NCBI GenBank assembly: GCA_905183005.1
Contig: CAJJDO010000023.1
Coordinates: 19,566 to 83,565, forward strand
Source: Paramecium pentaurelia
Taxonomy: Eukaryota; Ciliophora; Oligohymenophorea; Peniculida; Parameciidae
DNA: 64,000 bases
Reading direction: 5' to 3'
How positions within the stretch are numbered: position 1 is the first letter of the stretch; each line of letters starts with the position of its first letter. Position numbers and translations under genes: made by a program. Positions 52,433-64,000 of the stretch are shown piece by piece. The notes under the pieces are model-generated. The model was not told where the DNA came from. It ran no database searches and saw only the letters and a program-made list of their open reading frames with translations.

Positions 52433-53403
52433 AATTTTTGTATTTTTTTGAAAAAATAAATAATAAAAAAGAAATTTCAATAATTGAACTTAAATAAAAA
52501 AAAATGAAGCAAAAATTCAGTTATAATAATTTTATAAATCTAAACACTAAATTGATACTTATGAATTCTTAGGATAATAATTCTATATAATTAATATGTT
52601 TCATTCCTAAACATTTGTAGATAAAATTAATAAATACTTAAAAAGAAATTAAGATTCTTTTATTATAAAAGTACTAAGCTAAATCTAAACAATTTTTGCT
52701 TACAAATTTATATGGGTTCATTTATATTAAATAAATATTTCTATTAATATTGTTATAATTTGTACCAAATAAATATGATTGGCATTTATAATAATTAATG
52801 GCATTAGAACAAATAGGAAAAGAAATAAAAGTTTATAATAAAACTATAAAACAAATAAGAAAATATAGGAAGTAGTAATCAAAAGTTAATACTTGAGAAT
52901 TAAAATTAATCAATTGGAATAATTTATTTTTACTTTCAGAGTACATCTTAAAATAAATCAATAAGTGTTAACAACTAAATATTTAATGTTCTGGAATCTA
53001 AAAATTAGTATATGAAGGAACAAAATCTTAAGTATTAATAACTACAGAATTAAAAAAAAACTAAATTAATATTTAATTTGAAGGATAAAAAAAACTTAGA
53101 CTCCAACATGGATGAGGATATTTTGTGTATTTTAAATTGTTAAAAGAATTTAAAACATTTTTGAGTCATTTATTTAAAGTATATTTACTTTAATTTGATC
53201 TCTTAAAAAATATATCTATTTTCATAAAGAATGAGTAATTAAAAATAATATTAATTAAAATAACAAAAGTGTTATAATATCATCATAATTTAATTTGTGT
53301 TTATATTCTATTTTATTTCTTTTATTTCCAAATTAAAATTTAAAAAATATATGAAATACTATGATAATTTAGAATAATTTTTAATATTTGAAACAATTAA
53401 TTA
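52433..53403. other. Divergent intergenic region, no gene recognised
   Basis: About 970 bp between the divergent starts of the coiled-coil gene and the two-pass membrane protein gene. Very A+T-rich with poly-A and poly-T runs. It presumably contains both promoters. Confidence 0.4.
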
Positions 53404-54920
53404 ATGAACCAAATTTCTGAATAATTTAGGAGATTTGACATTTTTGGACAAGAAATAAGATTATAAGCTGATGGTCAATCAGCATATAGAACAAAAATTG
53501 GAGCATTTATGACTCTAATTTTATTTTCCATTTTAGCTTATTCTAGTAATTCTTTTATTTTAGAGATGAACAAAGGAAAAAATGCTGTATTAAATTCAAA
53601 AGATTCAGTTATTGATACAACTGATGTATAATATATGATGATTACATAATAGGGTTATACTTTTCATTCTACTGAACTAATATTTGCTGCTGGATTAGTA
53701 GACAGCTTGGGCCAACCTATTCCAAATGATAAAAATAGAATATTTACAATCAGTTTTTACTTTTGCTAAAAATAATATGGTGAAAATAATTGTATAAATA
53801 TTCCAAGTATTATTTGTGGAAATCGTACTTCTAATATTTCTCTGGTATTTTTAATATCATATTAATAATAGTTAGAAATACCTCAAAAATATTTAGATAT
53901 TACATATTGTATAGATGAAGAATATCTAAATAAAAATCCTGAAATACAAATCTAAGGATCACCAAAATTAGAAAATTTCTCATAATTTGGAGGACTAGTT
54001 TAAAGATGTTAAAATAACACATTGAATTAAAGTATTTATTTATAAAAATATTAGATTGTGCTTCATCTGATGAAATTGATAGATATATCACAAATTCAAA
54101 TCTATATTATTCTTACTCATTCCATTATTTTAATAAAGAATAAGAAGACTCCCCTTACTAAAAAGCATAAAGTATAGACTCTACTCCTATTTTTAATAAA
54201 GTAGGAAAGTATATTAGAATATATTTTAAATATTCTTAAAGTTATATAGAATATAACCCTTTTTATTTTTTCCCTTAAGTTAAATAGCTTGAAGGAATTG
54301 AATATGAAAATACTGCAATTGACAGTACATTAAATTATGAAGACAATAATAATATAGCATTATTTGAACTAAATTTAGATGCAAAGAAAAAAATACATTT
54401 TATAACTTACTAAACTTTGATGGATGTAGCTGCAAAAATTGGAGGACTATTTACAATTTTAAGAGTAATTTTTGATGTAGTTCTATTTCCTTTCTAACTC
54501 ATTAGTTATAGACTTTATTTAGCTAATTGTTTATCAAATTAATAAAATAATGTTATAAATGATGATAGATCTAAAAGTAATGAAGAACTTAATATATATA
54601 AATTGATTATTTCATCAGCTTCAAGATAATTATATTTAAATTAATCTATAAAAATAGATAAATTTCTTGATATTACAGAGATACTGATTAATCCAATAAG
54701 AATAACAAAATAAATGGAGAATTTATAAGGATCAATAAAAAGATATGACATTTTAAATTCTCGAAATAGAAATGTTGTTTCAGAATTAGAAGAGGAATTA
54801 GTAAACGATAAAAATAATGGATTTTTATGTTTGAAATCTATAAGTCCGTTATCAATAAATGAAGAGTTCAGAATAGGTAGTTAAATTAATATTAAAGTCC
54901 CATAACTTTAAGTAAATTGA
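53404..54920 (+). CDS. Two-pass membrane protein of a ciliate-expanded family
   Basis: Predicted 488-residue integral membrane protein. The start MNQISEQFRRFDIFGQEI leads into a first transmembrane span (IGAFMTLILFSILAYSS, about residues 32-48). A large, probably lumenal or extracellular domain with paired Cys (FYFCQKQYGENNCINIPSII, then CGNRT) follows, then a second span (GGLFTILRVIFDVVLFPF, about residues 310-327) preceded by TYQTLMDVAAKIGG. The tail of about 160 residues is charged and cytosolic-looking (SRNRNVVSELEEEL). Two introns are inferred: 53845-53871 (27 nt, in frame) and 54032-54054 (23 nt). The spliced length is 489 codons ending at TGA 54918-54920. The layout, one span near each end of a Cys-bearing domain, recalls P2X or ENaC-type subunits in outline only; I see no family-specific motif and do not assign channel function. 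Paramecium and Tetrahymena carry many such unnamed proteins. Confidence 0.78.
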
Positions 54921-55204
54921 TTCCATAAATTTGGAGATATTCTAAATTATTATTAATAAATAAAAAATTATTAATTTAGGGTCTATATTATTTATTAACG
55001 TAGTTCTTTTTCGTTATATTTTCATTATCAATAAATAGAAATATCTTTAATTGTAGTTTATATTTCATGTTTGATTTTCATATCATTATGATTATTCATA
55101 ATCAATGATTCAAATATTCTCTACTAATTTATATTAAAGATAACGATTCAGATGGTTAATTTATTTATAATTATTTATTTATTTAATTTTATATTAATTC
55201 TGTA
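54921..55204. other. Short intergenic spacer
   Basis: 284 bp between two same-strand genes. It must hold the 3' end of the upstream gene and the promoter of the giant gene. Confidence 0.5.
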
Positions 55205-58200
55205 ATGATTTTTATTTTTCTATTGATATTATACCCTTTAAAGGCATAATATTCCTTGAAAAATAAAGCTTTAAACCAGTCAGCCTTAATTATGAAAACA
55301 ATAGTTGAATAAACGGATATAGATGAATCAGATTAGAATTGCCTTACCTTTGGAATTTGGTCCAAATATAGTCCATTAGGTAATGCAACTTTGAAGAATG
55401 CATATGGAATATTTGACAGTAATTGCTTTTAATTAATTAATTCTGTCGATAATGAAACATAAAGTCTAAATTTTATTTACTATGATTGTCTTGATGATAC
55501 GACAAAAGAGATTAAAAAATTCATCTAAATAGGATTTTCTTAAACTGAATAGTTTATATTCTCAAAATAAATAGAACCCTCATAATATGATGATATTTGG
55601 TTCTTTTTTTAAATTATAAGTTATATATCTAAAAAGAAAGTAGAATTAGCAATTTACTCTTAATTAAATTAAATTTTAAAAGAAACTATAGAACTTGCTA
55701 TGCCTAATAGAGATTAAAAATTAATATTAACTTTTGGAGGAAGTTTAAAAGTAGATAATTCAAATATCCCATAAATTGAATAAGGAAGGATATTTTCAAT
55801 TTATCCAGGTTAGATAATAGTATATAACAATGAGATGAAAAGAATATCTATAGATTTTGATTATTGGTCTAAAATTACTCAATATTTTTAAAGGATTGAA
55901 ACTTGTTAATGTGATTGGGATAAAAAAAATATAAATTAAGATTCTCATTTAATTTCTCTTGATTAATTGACTAATGTTTCAATGAAAATTAATTGTAATA
56001 CTTATACTATAGCTGGATGGTTATAGATATCTAATATTTATCAAACCTCAGAAGAGTTTACTTATTAATTTATGAAAATAAGTACAATCTTAGATGGTTT
56101 ATAAAATGAAAATTTAGCTACATTTTAACTATTTTATCATATCTCACCTATTCAAAATAAAATAATAATTACAACATATAAATATGATTTTCCTTCTGTT
56201 ACTTAAGACTTTTCAAATAATCCATTTCTAATTAGAAGGGAATTACCTATTTATAATTCGATTACTTCATGGCAATATATATTAATAAATTTGTAGGAAA
56301 GTGTATTAGAATTTTCAATAATATTTTATGAGGGTCAATATACTTAATCATATGAAACAACAATTGATATAAAGTAATTTGATAATTATTAATTAAAAAT
56401 AACTTATGGAAATATTTAATAATCAAATTTAAATTACATAGATGTAATAGTAAGAAATTTGTTATTTAATAATTGTATGCAAGATTTAAAATAATACAAA
56501 TGTCATTATAGTTGTTAAGAATGTGATGGTCCTAATAAATATGATTGTTTAAATTGTTCTGAGGAATCAAATAGAATATACATACCAGAATATAAAAAAT
56601 GTGTTTGTCCAAAAGATTCAATTGATGAATATTAATAATGCATTAATTTTAGGGACTAAAATCTATAATTAAATGTTAGACAAAGAAAAAAAACAAAATG
56701 TAAATTTGGTTATTTTGAAATAGATGGAGAATGTATTAAATGGTAAATATAATTCTATTATTTATAGTCCTTCAATGATCTATAATAATTTAGTAACTTG
56801 CTTTGAATGTTATTTTTTGTTATCTACATGGTAAGAATATCCATACTGCGACATTATTTAAGAACTAACAACAATATCAACAAATGAAAAATTTCCTGGT
56901 ATGAGAAATTTTTTTTTTTTTGATGGTTCTGATTTAATTTCTGCTTATGATCCTATGGAATGGTAGAATAGTATTCAAGATGAATATGGTCTTTATGAGC
57001 AGTTTAAGTTACATATTAAAAGTTTCTAATCTTTTTGTAATTCTGCAGAACTTACTACTTATGATGAGAGTTCTTGTTATCCTTGTAGACATATAGAATG
57101 TGAAGTTTGTGGTGTAACTATAGATAATAATTTCATTTGCTTATAATGTAAATATAAGTATGTTCTTTTTAATGGCACATGTATCTATAAAGTTTAAGAT
57201 TTTAATTATTCATAATGTTAACCTCCATATTATCCATCATTTGCTAAGAAATGTAGTCTATGCACAATAGAGAATTGTCTTTATTGTTTTGAATATCAAG
57301 TAGATTATGAATTCGTAATTAACCTAAATTAACAATATATATTATATTAAGTGTATAATCCAAAAATTGGTTGTATGTTATGTGAAAAAGATTTTAATTT
57401 TGATTTCAATCTTGGAATATGTGTAAAAAAGGCTTCAAAGATAGAAAATTGTATAACTTCATATACGAATGTAACAAATGAAGAAATATGTTTAACATCT
57501 TCTTTAGATAATTTTAAAATTTCAACAGAAATTACTCTTTGTAATTAATACATATTATATTGTTCATTATGTTTTTTAGATAGAAAATAATAGATAAAAT
57601 GCATAACATGTGAATCTGGATATATATTATAAGATGGATCATGTTATGAAAGTTAAGAATAAAATCCTAATTATTTAAATTAATATTGGAATTTAAAAAT
57701 AGAAAGCTTTTTGATAAGCATTTTTAATTATGAATAGAATAATGATAATACTAATAACTTAACTCCATGTGGATATTATTGTTAATCTTGTAAATACTCA
57801 TTAGGAGAACATTCTTGTTTTAAATGTTAAATACCAAGTATATCATTTTAAGTAAATACTCCAAATTAAATGTGTTAAATATGTTCCCCACTTTGTTAAG
57901 TGTGCATAAAACGTGATGAAATACCAACACTGGTAAATATATATTTATGATAATCAGATAATGGCTCCTTTACTTGATATTGCAAATATTAATCCTATCT
58001 ATACAGCAGAATGTATTATTCCTTATATGGATCCAAATATAGATTACGACCCTTATTCGAAAATGGTTTAATATTGTTTATAAGGAGATTGTGATAATGA
58101 ACTAACTTATGAATTTATTGAATATAGTTGTTTTTTTAATAGATTTCCTAGAAACTTAAATTATTAAGGAATTAATACAGAATATTTGAATAGTATTGGA

Positions 58201-61200
58201 GCTGTTTCTATGACAATAATTATTAGAATAGAAATAGAAGATGAATCATGTATTCTATTCCCTTCAATAGTTACTCAAGCTTCTTTAAAATTTCATGTAT
58301 TTACTTTATAGACAATTAATTTAAAATTATTAACAACTTATCCTTTTTACTTATATATTTTCAACTCTTTGTTTTTTGAAGAATATGACTCATTTACAAT
58401 GATTGATTATGGTATTGTTTTCCCAAATTTTGAATAGTTTGATCTTAATATCAGCAACAGCTATAATTAAGTAAATATAACATTAATAAATATAACTTTG
58501 AAGGATAGTTCAATTAAGAATATTTAATCTTTATTTAAAACTTCTAAATTTGGTTATATAGATTTATAAAATGTATCAATAATTAATTCTCAATTTATTA
58601 ATTCATCACTTTTTAACTTTAAAATTAGTAGCTTAATGGGGGATATAAAAATTAATCAATTATACATATAAAATTGTACTTTTATAAATTCAATTTTATT
58701 TGAATTTTCTTATGTATTAAATCCAATTCAATTCATAAATCTGACTATTGATTAATGCTAATTATAAAATTCATCTATTTTTTATTTTAGAGCTAATAAT
58801 CCTTTGGATATTAAGATTTTTATACTAAGTGCATCAATTTTTAGAAATAATTTTATAAGGTCTTATTTTTTTTATTGTTCATAATAAGTTGATGTTATTT
58901 CTAGCAATTTGATCCTTGATAATAATTAATTATTAGATTCTATTATTTTTGGATTTAGTTCTGGTTTATAGTCATCTAATATTGAAATATCAAATAATAT
59001 ATTTATTGAATCATCATTTATGTCAACAATTTAAATGACAAATCAACAATTTGCATCTTGTACAATGATTAATTTTATCATAAGAAATAATAAATTACAA
59101 AGTTCAAATTTATTTAAATTTTTTTCATAATTTTAGTCAAGTGATTTATTTGTAAAGATTAATGATGTAATTATTGAATTTAATGATGGATTTATTATAA
59201 ATAATGTAGATTAGATAAGTTATATATTTAATATCAATGCAAAGATAATTATTTTGAACAAATTTTTAATCAATTCAAATAAAAAAATACATACTCTTTA
59301 TCTTTATGATATCAATGATATACAACTTGAAAATTTTAATTTTGAGAATTCTGAAATAGAAGAAAAGATATCTGTAAAAACTGATTGTTTAAAAAATCTT
59401 AATTTTTAAAACTAAATATTCTAAATAGTTGGTTTTAATAAAGTATCTATTTCTTATTTTAAAATAAAATAGATATAAAGTATAGATGAATCAATAATTA
59501 AAATCATGTCTAGTAGTTAATATTACTAAGATTAAGTAGGATAAATTAAAATATTTAATTTAGAATTTTATGGAAATCTCTTACAATCTCTAAATTCAAT
59601 CAATTATTTTTCACTTATTACAATTATTTCTGATAAAACCTTGGATATTGTAATTAAAAATTTAGTTTATCAAAATAATATCATGCATGTATATTATGAA
59701 AATTCTCTAAAAGATTCAGCTGCATTATTGTATATCTCAACATTAGCAAGTACAATCAATATAGAAAATTTATAATGCAAATAAAATGCAATGACTAATT
59801 CATCCAATTCTTTTATTTATATTGCAACAAAATCTTTAATAATAAATAATCTATATGTAAAATATCATAATATACTACCTATAAATATTTGGAATTACTA
59901 TTATAATTTAATACCAATGAATTAGGAATAGATTTAATCTTTAATTATGTAGATATTTTAAATAAAAACTATTGGAGGAGCAGCATATATCTAATCATCT
60001 AATTTTTCATGTATCAATTCGACTTTTGAAGAAATAATGGCTGTGAAAAGTTCTGTTTTTGATATTGTAACTTCAAGTGATGGAATAATTATGATATAAA
60101 ATCTATCGGTTTATAAAACAAGAACCAACTTTTAAGAAAGAATTGAAAATACAGGATGCTTAAGTATTAATGCTTAAAATAGTTTATTAAATCTTACAAT
60201 TCAAAATGCTAAATTTTAGAACATTCTTAATAGAATGTCATCATCAATACTAACAATAAATCCTTCATTATTATAAAATAAAATGATATTCTAAAATATG
60301 TTAATTATTGATTGTGTTTCATTAAAAAATTAGATTGTTAAAATTTAGTTTATTTCTTAAATTAATAAATAAAATTAAATTGTATTTATAAATTTAATAG
60401 TTTACTAAAATTAAGAGTCTTGGATAAATTTATTTTAGTATATTGGAGAATTGTCTGATTCTGAAATTTTAGAAATTACTGGAAATGATAATACTATGAT
60501 TTATTTAGAAAATTGTGATCTTTCTATAGAGGATTTTTATATTGAAGGAATGCTTTTTTCTAGTGTATTTCAGTTAAATAACATAAATACTTTAAAATTT
60601 TTTAATTGCACATTTTAAAATATTTTGAATATTTACACATAAAATTTAATTGAAATTACTTAAACCTCTTAATAGAAATATTTTGTATTCTTAAACTCAT
60701 TAAATTTCTAAAATGGATCTATGTATCTTGTCAATAATTAGCTAAATTACGAATACTAATAACACTAAACAAATTATTTCATATCTGGATGTTTTATAAT
60801 GAGTTTTTCTGTTGAATTTATATAGAAAAATTATTTTTACAGCAATTTAATAAAGCTTTTATAATAAAAACAAAAGCAAACTTCAATAGTATATATTAGG
60901 AGTGAGTCAAACTTAACTGTTTTAGTTTTTGATACTATCATGTTTTAAAACAATAATTATTCAATTATTTAATAGGGAATCATACATTTTGATGAAATCT
61001 ATTTTAAGATATTCCGAATTTCTAAATTTGATTGTAATTTGAATTATATAAAGAAATTTGGATGTTTAAATATTGTTGGAAATTAAAATGCATCACACTT
61101 AATTCATATTAAGAATTCAAATTTTATTTAAAATATTGGAACTTAAGGAGTTGCAATAAAATGTAGTGATGTTCATTTAAAGTTAAATTAATGTAAAATT

Positions 61201-64000
61201 ATTTCTAACTTTGCATTTACTTAAGGTGGAGGTATGTATTTGCTACTAAATACTAAATAATTATTTATTTAAAATACAATCATAATTGAAAATTAGGCGT
61301 AAGAAGGAGGAGGAATTTATTTTGAACAGGATAATGATATCTCCATTAAAAGTATTACTTCTACTTTTATATTATTCAATAAAGCTTAAGTATATGGAAA
61401 TAATTTAGTGGAAAACCCTAATTATTTGCAATTATTCATTAATTCAAAAGCAATGCCTGCTGTTGATCTAAAAATGAATAATATTTCAACTAGTATCCTA
61501 AAGATAACACCATATAAAGTTATAGAATAAGGAATATCAAAATTAACTGATATACTTATGATTCCTAGTACATAGGTTATCGATACATATTAATTATTTG
61601 TTCTCTAAAAGGCTGCATATTTACCTTACATAAAAAGTCTGAACATTTTTTTCAAAAATAGCAAAGGAGAATTACTCTATAATATTTATAATTCAACTTG
61701 TGAAGTATCAGATTTCATCGTAACAAATGACAATTAAGAAAAATAAGGATATATTAAAAATTCAGTGTTATTATATTAGACTATGTATAATAATTTTGAA
61801 TTGAATACCTTATCCTTTCGGCTTGATCCATATTAACAAAACTACAATCATTTATCAATTTAAATATTTTGTAAGACTTAAAAATCTCAGTAAGGTTTAA
61901 AATATATCATTAATGCAAAAAGCTTTAAATGTTAGTTAGGAGAATTCTATATTGAAAGTGGTTGTTAGATTTGCAAATCTAGTTAAGGATTTTACAGTGT
62001 TACTTATGATGCTATTAAATGTTCGGTCTTTGATAAAACTAAATTTTAAAACATTACTTCTAATATGATAGATTTAAAATAAGGTTATTGGAGACCTGAT
62101 TATTTATCTGATTTTACAGAGGAATGTTATAAGAATACTGAATTTTGTTTAGGAGGATGGAGAGTTGGAGATGATACCTGTAAAATGGGACATGTTGGTG
62201 CTTTATGTGAAATGTGTGATGTATATAATATAAGAGGAGAAGGATAATTTTTCAAAAATTAATAAAATTAATTATGTGTTTCATGTTCTAGTGAAGAGAG
62301 TAGCATCCTTCCATTTTTACTAGCTTTATTTTAGTATAATATATTAATAAATTTAGGGCATTATTATCTATAACATTATCGTTGAAAAGTATAAATAAAT
62401 CAAATTTTTTATTTAATTCATTAAGCATTTTTAAGAAAAAGTTTAGTAAAATACTATTTAAATTAAATTAAGATCACGAGGGTATATTAATTAAAATTTT
62501 TTTAAATTACTTATGGATATTTTCATCAATATTTACTTTTAATATTAGCTTTTCATTTTCAATATTTTTTATTGAATAATCAAGTAATAGCTTTTATTTT
62601 ATGGTAAATAATTTAGATTGTTATTTATCAGATCTACAAATTCATTTAATATACATTAAAGTTATGTTTATATTATTATTGATGTTGCTATAATTTTATT
62701 TTATGCTTATTATTTTATTTATCTATCATAAATTATAATAATAGGATATGGATAAAAGTCTACTATCAAACACTCTGCTTTGTTTATATGTTTTTAATTA
62801 TGGAGGATTAATAAAAATGTAAAAAAGAATTTTAAATTAGGTTATGTTCTGAATTGTCCTTTAGATAAATATCCAATATTAATTATATTTAAGGAGATGT
62901 ATCATTATTATTCGATAGATAAGAACATTATTTGTGGATTTACTTTTTGATTATACCACTTTTGTTAACTTTTGGATGTATTATTCCATTTACATTATTT
63001 TTAATAATGTTTTTTAATAGATTTAACTTAGATAAGTTAAAACTAAGAAAACATATTTGTTATTTATTTAATGAATACAATGATAAAAAATATTATTGGG
63101 AATAGATTAAGTTGATATAGAAGGTATGTATTATATTAGTAATAACTAATTTTGAAAACAGTGCCTTATTAAAAACAACATTATTAGGCTTATGTTTATA
63201 ATCATATTAAGTTTTAGCAATAAATAATAAACCTTATATTATATCCAAATTGAATAATTTAGATTTATAATCTGGATAAATTTGCTTATTAGCAATTTTT
63301 CTTGCTGCAACTAAGTATGAAAGTTAAGTCTTACAAAATAATGTTTTTTCTATGATCCTTTAAATTATTTTGATTATATTATTGTTTCGACTTGGATTTC
63401 CATTTATAAAAGAAATTACAATTATTTACTCTAAAAAATATTCATTACTAATATTAGCAAAGTTTCATACATTTCTAAAGCAATCAAATTTAAATTTAAA
63501 TTTGATTAACACTTTAGGAATATATTTAGATAAAGAATTTGAAAAAAAAAAATAATTATAAGTGAATATTCAAAAGATGAGATAAATCTTATTAATTAAG
63601 ACTGAAAATGAGAAAAAAGAAAATATGTAATTTTATATATCTATACCAGATCTTTTACCAAAAGACCTTATCTTAAATCAATTACAACTAGTAAAGCATC
63701 TTTTATAGAAATTAATAATTAGTAATAATTTTGAGATTAAATAAATAAGTACATTTATAAACTTTTATAAATTATATTACTTCTTAAATCTATCAAATTC
63801 AAATGATAATTTGGTTCATTACCTAAAAAAATGCAATAATTAAATAGAAAATTATAAAAAAATTAAATAAATACTTATTATAAAATATAATAATTATTAT
63901 AATTTGAATAATATTCTTTAATATCAATCATAATCTAGATATTTTATTTTACAATTTTTTAAAATAACTGAAAATTTAATTTAAATCTTTTATAAAATCT
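55205..64000 (+). CDS. Giant secreted/membrane protein: Cys-rich, beta-helix-like and multi-span regions (3' end outside window)
   Basis: About 2,900 codons are visible and still open at the right edge. ATG 55205 gives a signal peptide (MIFIFLLILYPLKAQ). Residues to about 415 form a non-Cys ectodomain. A Cys-rich furin-like zone follows (about 56,460-57,930; CHYSCQECDGPNKYDCLNC, CRHIEC, CQSCKYSLGEHSCFKC). A long Asn/Ile/Ser-rich stretch with beta-helix character (about 57,960-61,600; many units like NIEISNNIFIESSFM) comes next, resembling pectin-lyase-fold surface proteins. A second Cys cluster (61,860-62,290) has GYWRPDYLSDFTEECYKNT, FCLGGW and GHVGALCEMC, typical of ciliate members. Multiple membrane spans follow (SSIFTFNISFSFSIFF, LWIYFLIIPLLLTFGC, MILQIILIILLF), then a Lys/Asn-rich cytosolic tail. 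Introns inferred from frame: 56743-56767, 57933-57957, 62334-62356 and 62819-62840 (22-25 nt). The frame between the second and third is an exact fit over 4.3 kb. It is probably a cell-surface protein. Confidence 0.85.

Noticed and set aside
1..64000. CRISPR arrays, bacterial operons, ribosome binding sites, tRNA or rRNA genes, telomere repeats
   Set aside because: The genetic code and introns show a ciliate nucleus. I saw no spaced direct repeats, no cloverleaf-type sequence and no runs of C4A2/C3A3 telomeric repeat. A tRNAscan search would be decisive for tRNAs.

Overview
The window is ciliate nuclear DNA, most likely from a Paramecium species. Coding frames read TAA and TAG as glutamine and stop only at TGA. 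Introns are tiny GT...AG introns of 22-39 nt. The sequence is very A+T-rich, and the protein families match Paramecium expansions: WD40 proteins with the SVCFSPDG / IRLWDVKTG repeat, TPR proteins, MORN-variant proteins, and Cys-rich surface proteins. All gene models below were rebuilt by hand with this code. Standard-code ORF calling breaks every one of them.

Layout. About 0.34-3.8 kb (minus) holds a decayed Cys-rich surface-protein gene. 3.9-6.8 kb and 9.7-13.2 kb hold two paralogous WD40 genes. The first has a zinc-finger/coiled-coil N-terminus and one in-frame TGA. The second is open throughout but lacks that N-terminus. Between them lies a 1,482-bp direct duplication broken by a single N. 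From 13.2 to 33.7 kb is a 20-kb gene-poor, decayed stretch. It holds traces of an IS630/mariner-like transposase, a MORN-type repeat and a TPR gene, plus a 668-bp N gap and a second single-N duplication. The two copies of that second duplication differ by a 29-bp TA-bounded insertion that looks like an IES. Two genes sit in the next stretch: an unknown protein at 33.7-34.9 kb and a mitochondrial-type J-protein at 36.3-37.3 kb (minus). After 5.7 kb without a clear gene, the right third is gene-rich: an intron-phased MORN-variant repeat gene (43.0-45.9 kb), an F-box plus dynein-stalk-like protein (48.5-49.2 kb, minus), a TPR protein (49.8-51.4 kb), a coiled-coil protein with an Ada-like zinc-knuckle tail (51.8-52.4 kb, minus), a two-pass membrane protein (53.4-54.9 kb), and a giant Cys-rich/beta-helix membrane protein running off the right end (55.2 kb onward).

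How the genes relate. Ciliate genes are not in operons, so neighbours need not work together. The left WD40 gene, the MORN-variant gene and the TPR gene each begin with a short Cys/His zinc-binding module; in the first two a coiled-coil stretch separates it from the repeats, so these look like one design of scaffold protein. The most novel candidates are the F-box/dynein-stalk protein and the coiled-coil/Ada-like protein. The best evidence about genome rearrangement is the 29-bp TA-bounded indel.

Limits. With only one stop codon in such A+T-rich DNA, open frames of about 100 codons arise often by chance. In the gene-poor stretch, only pieces with a recognisable family pattern or a consistent exon-intron structure are called.
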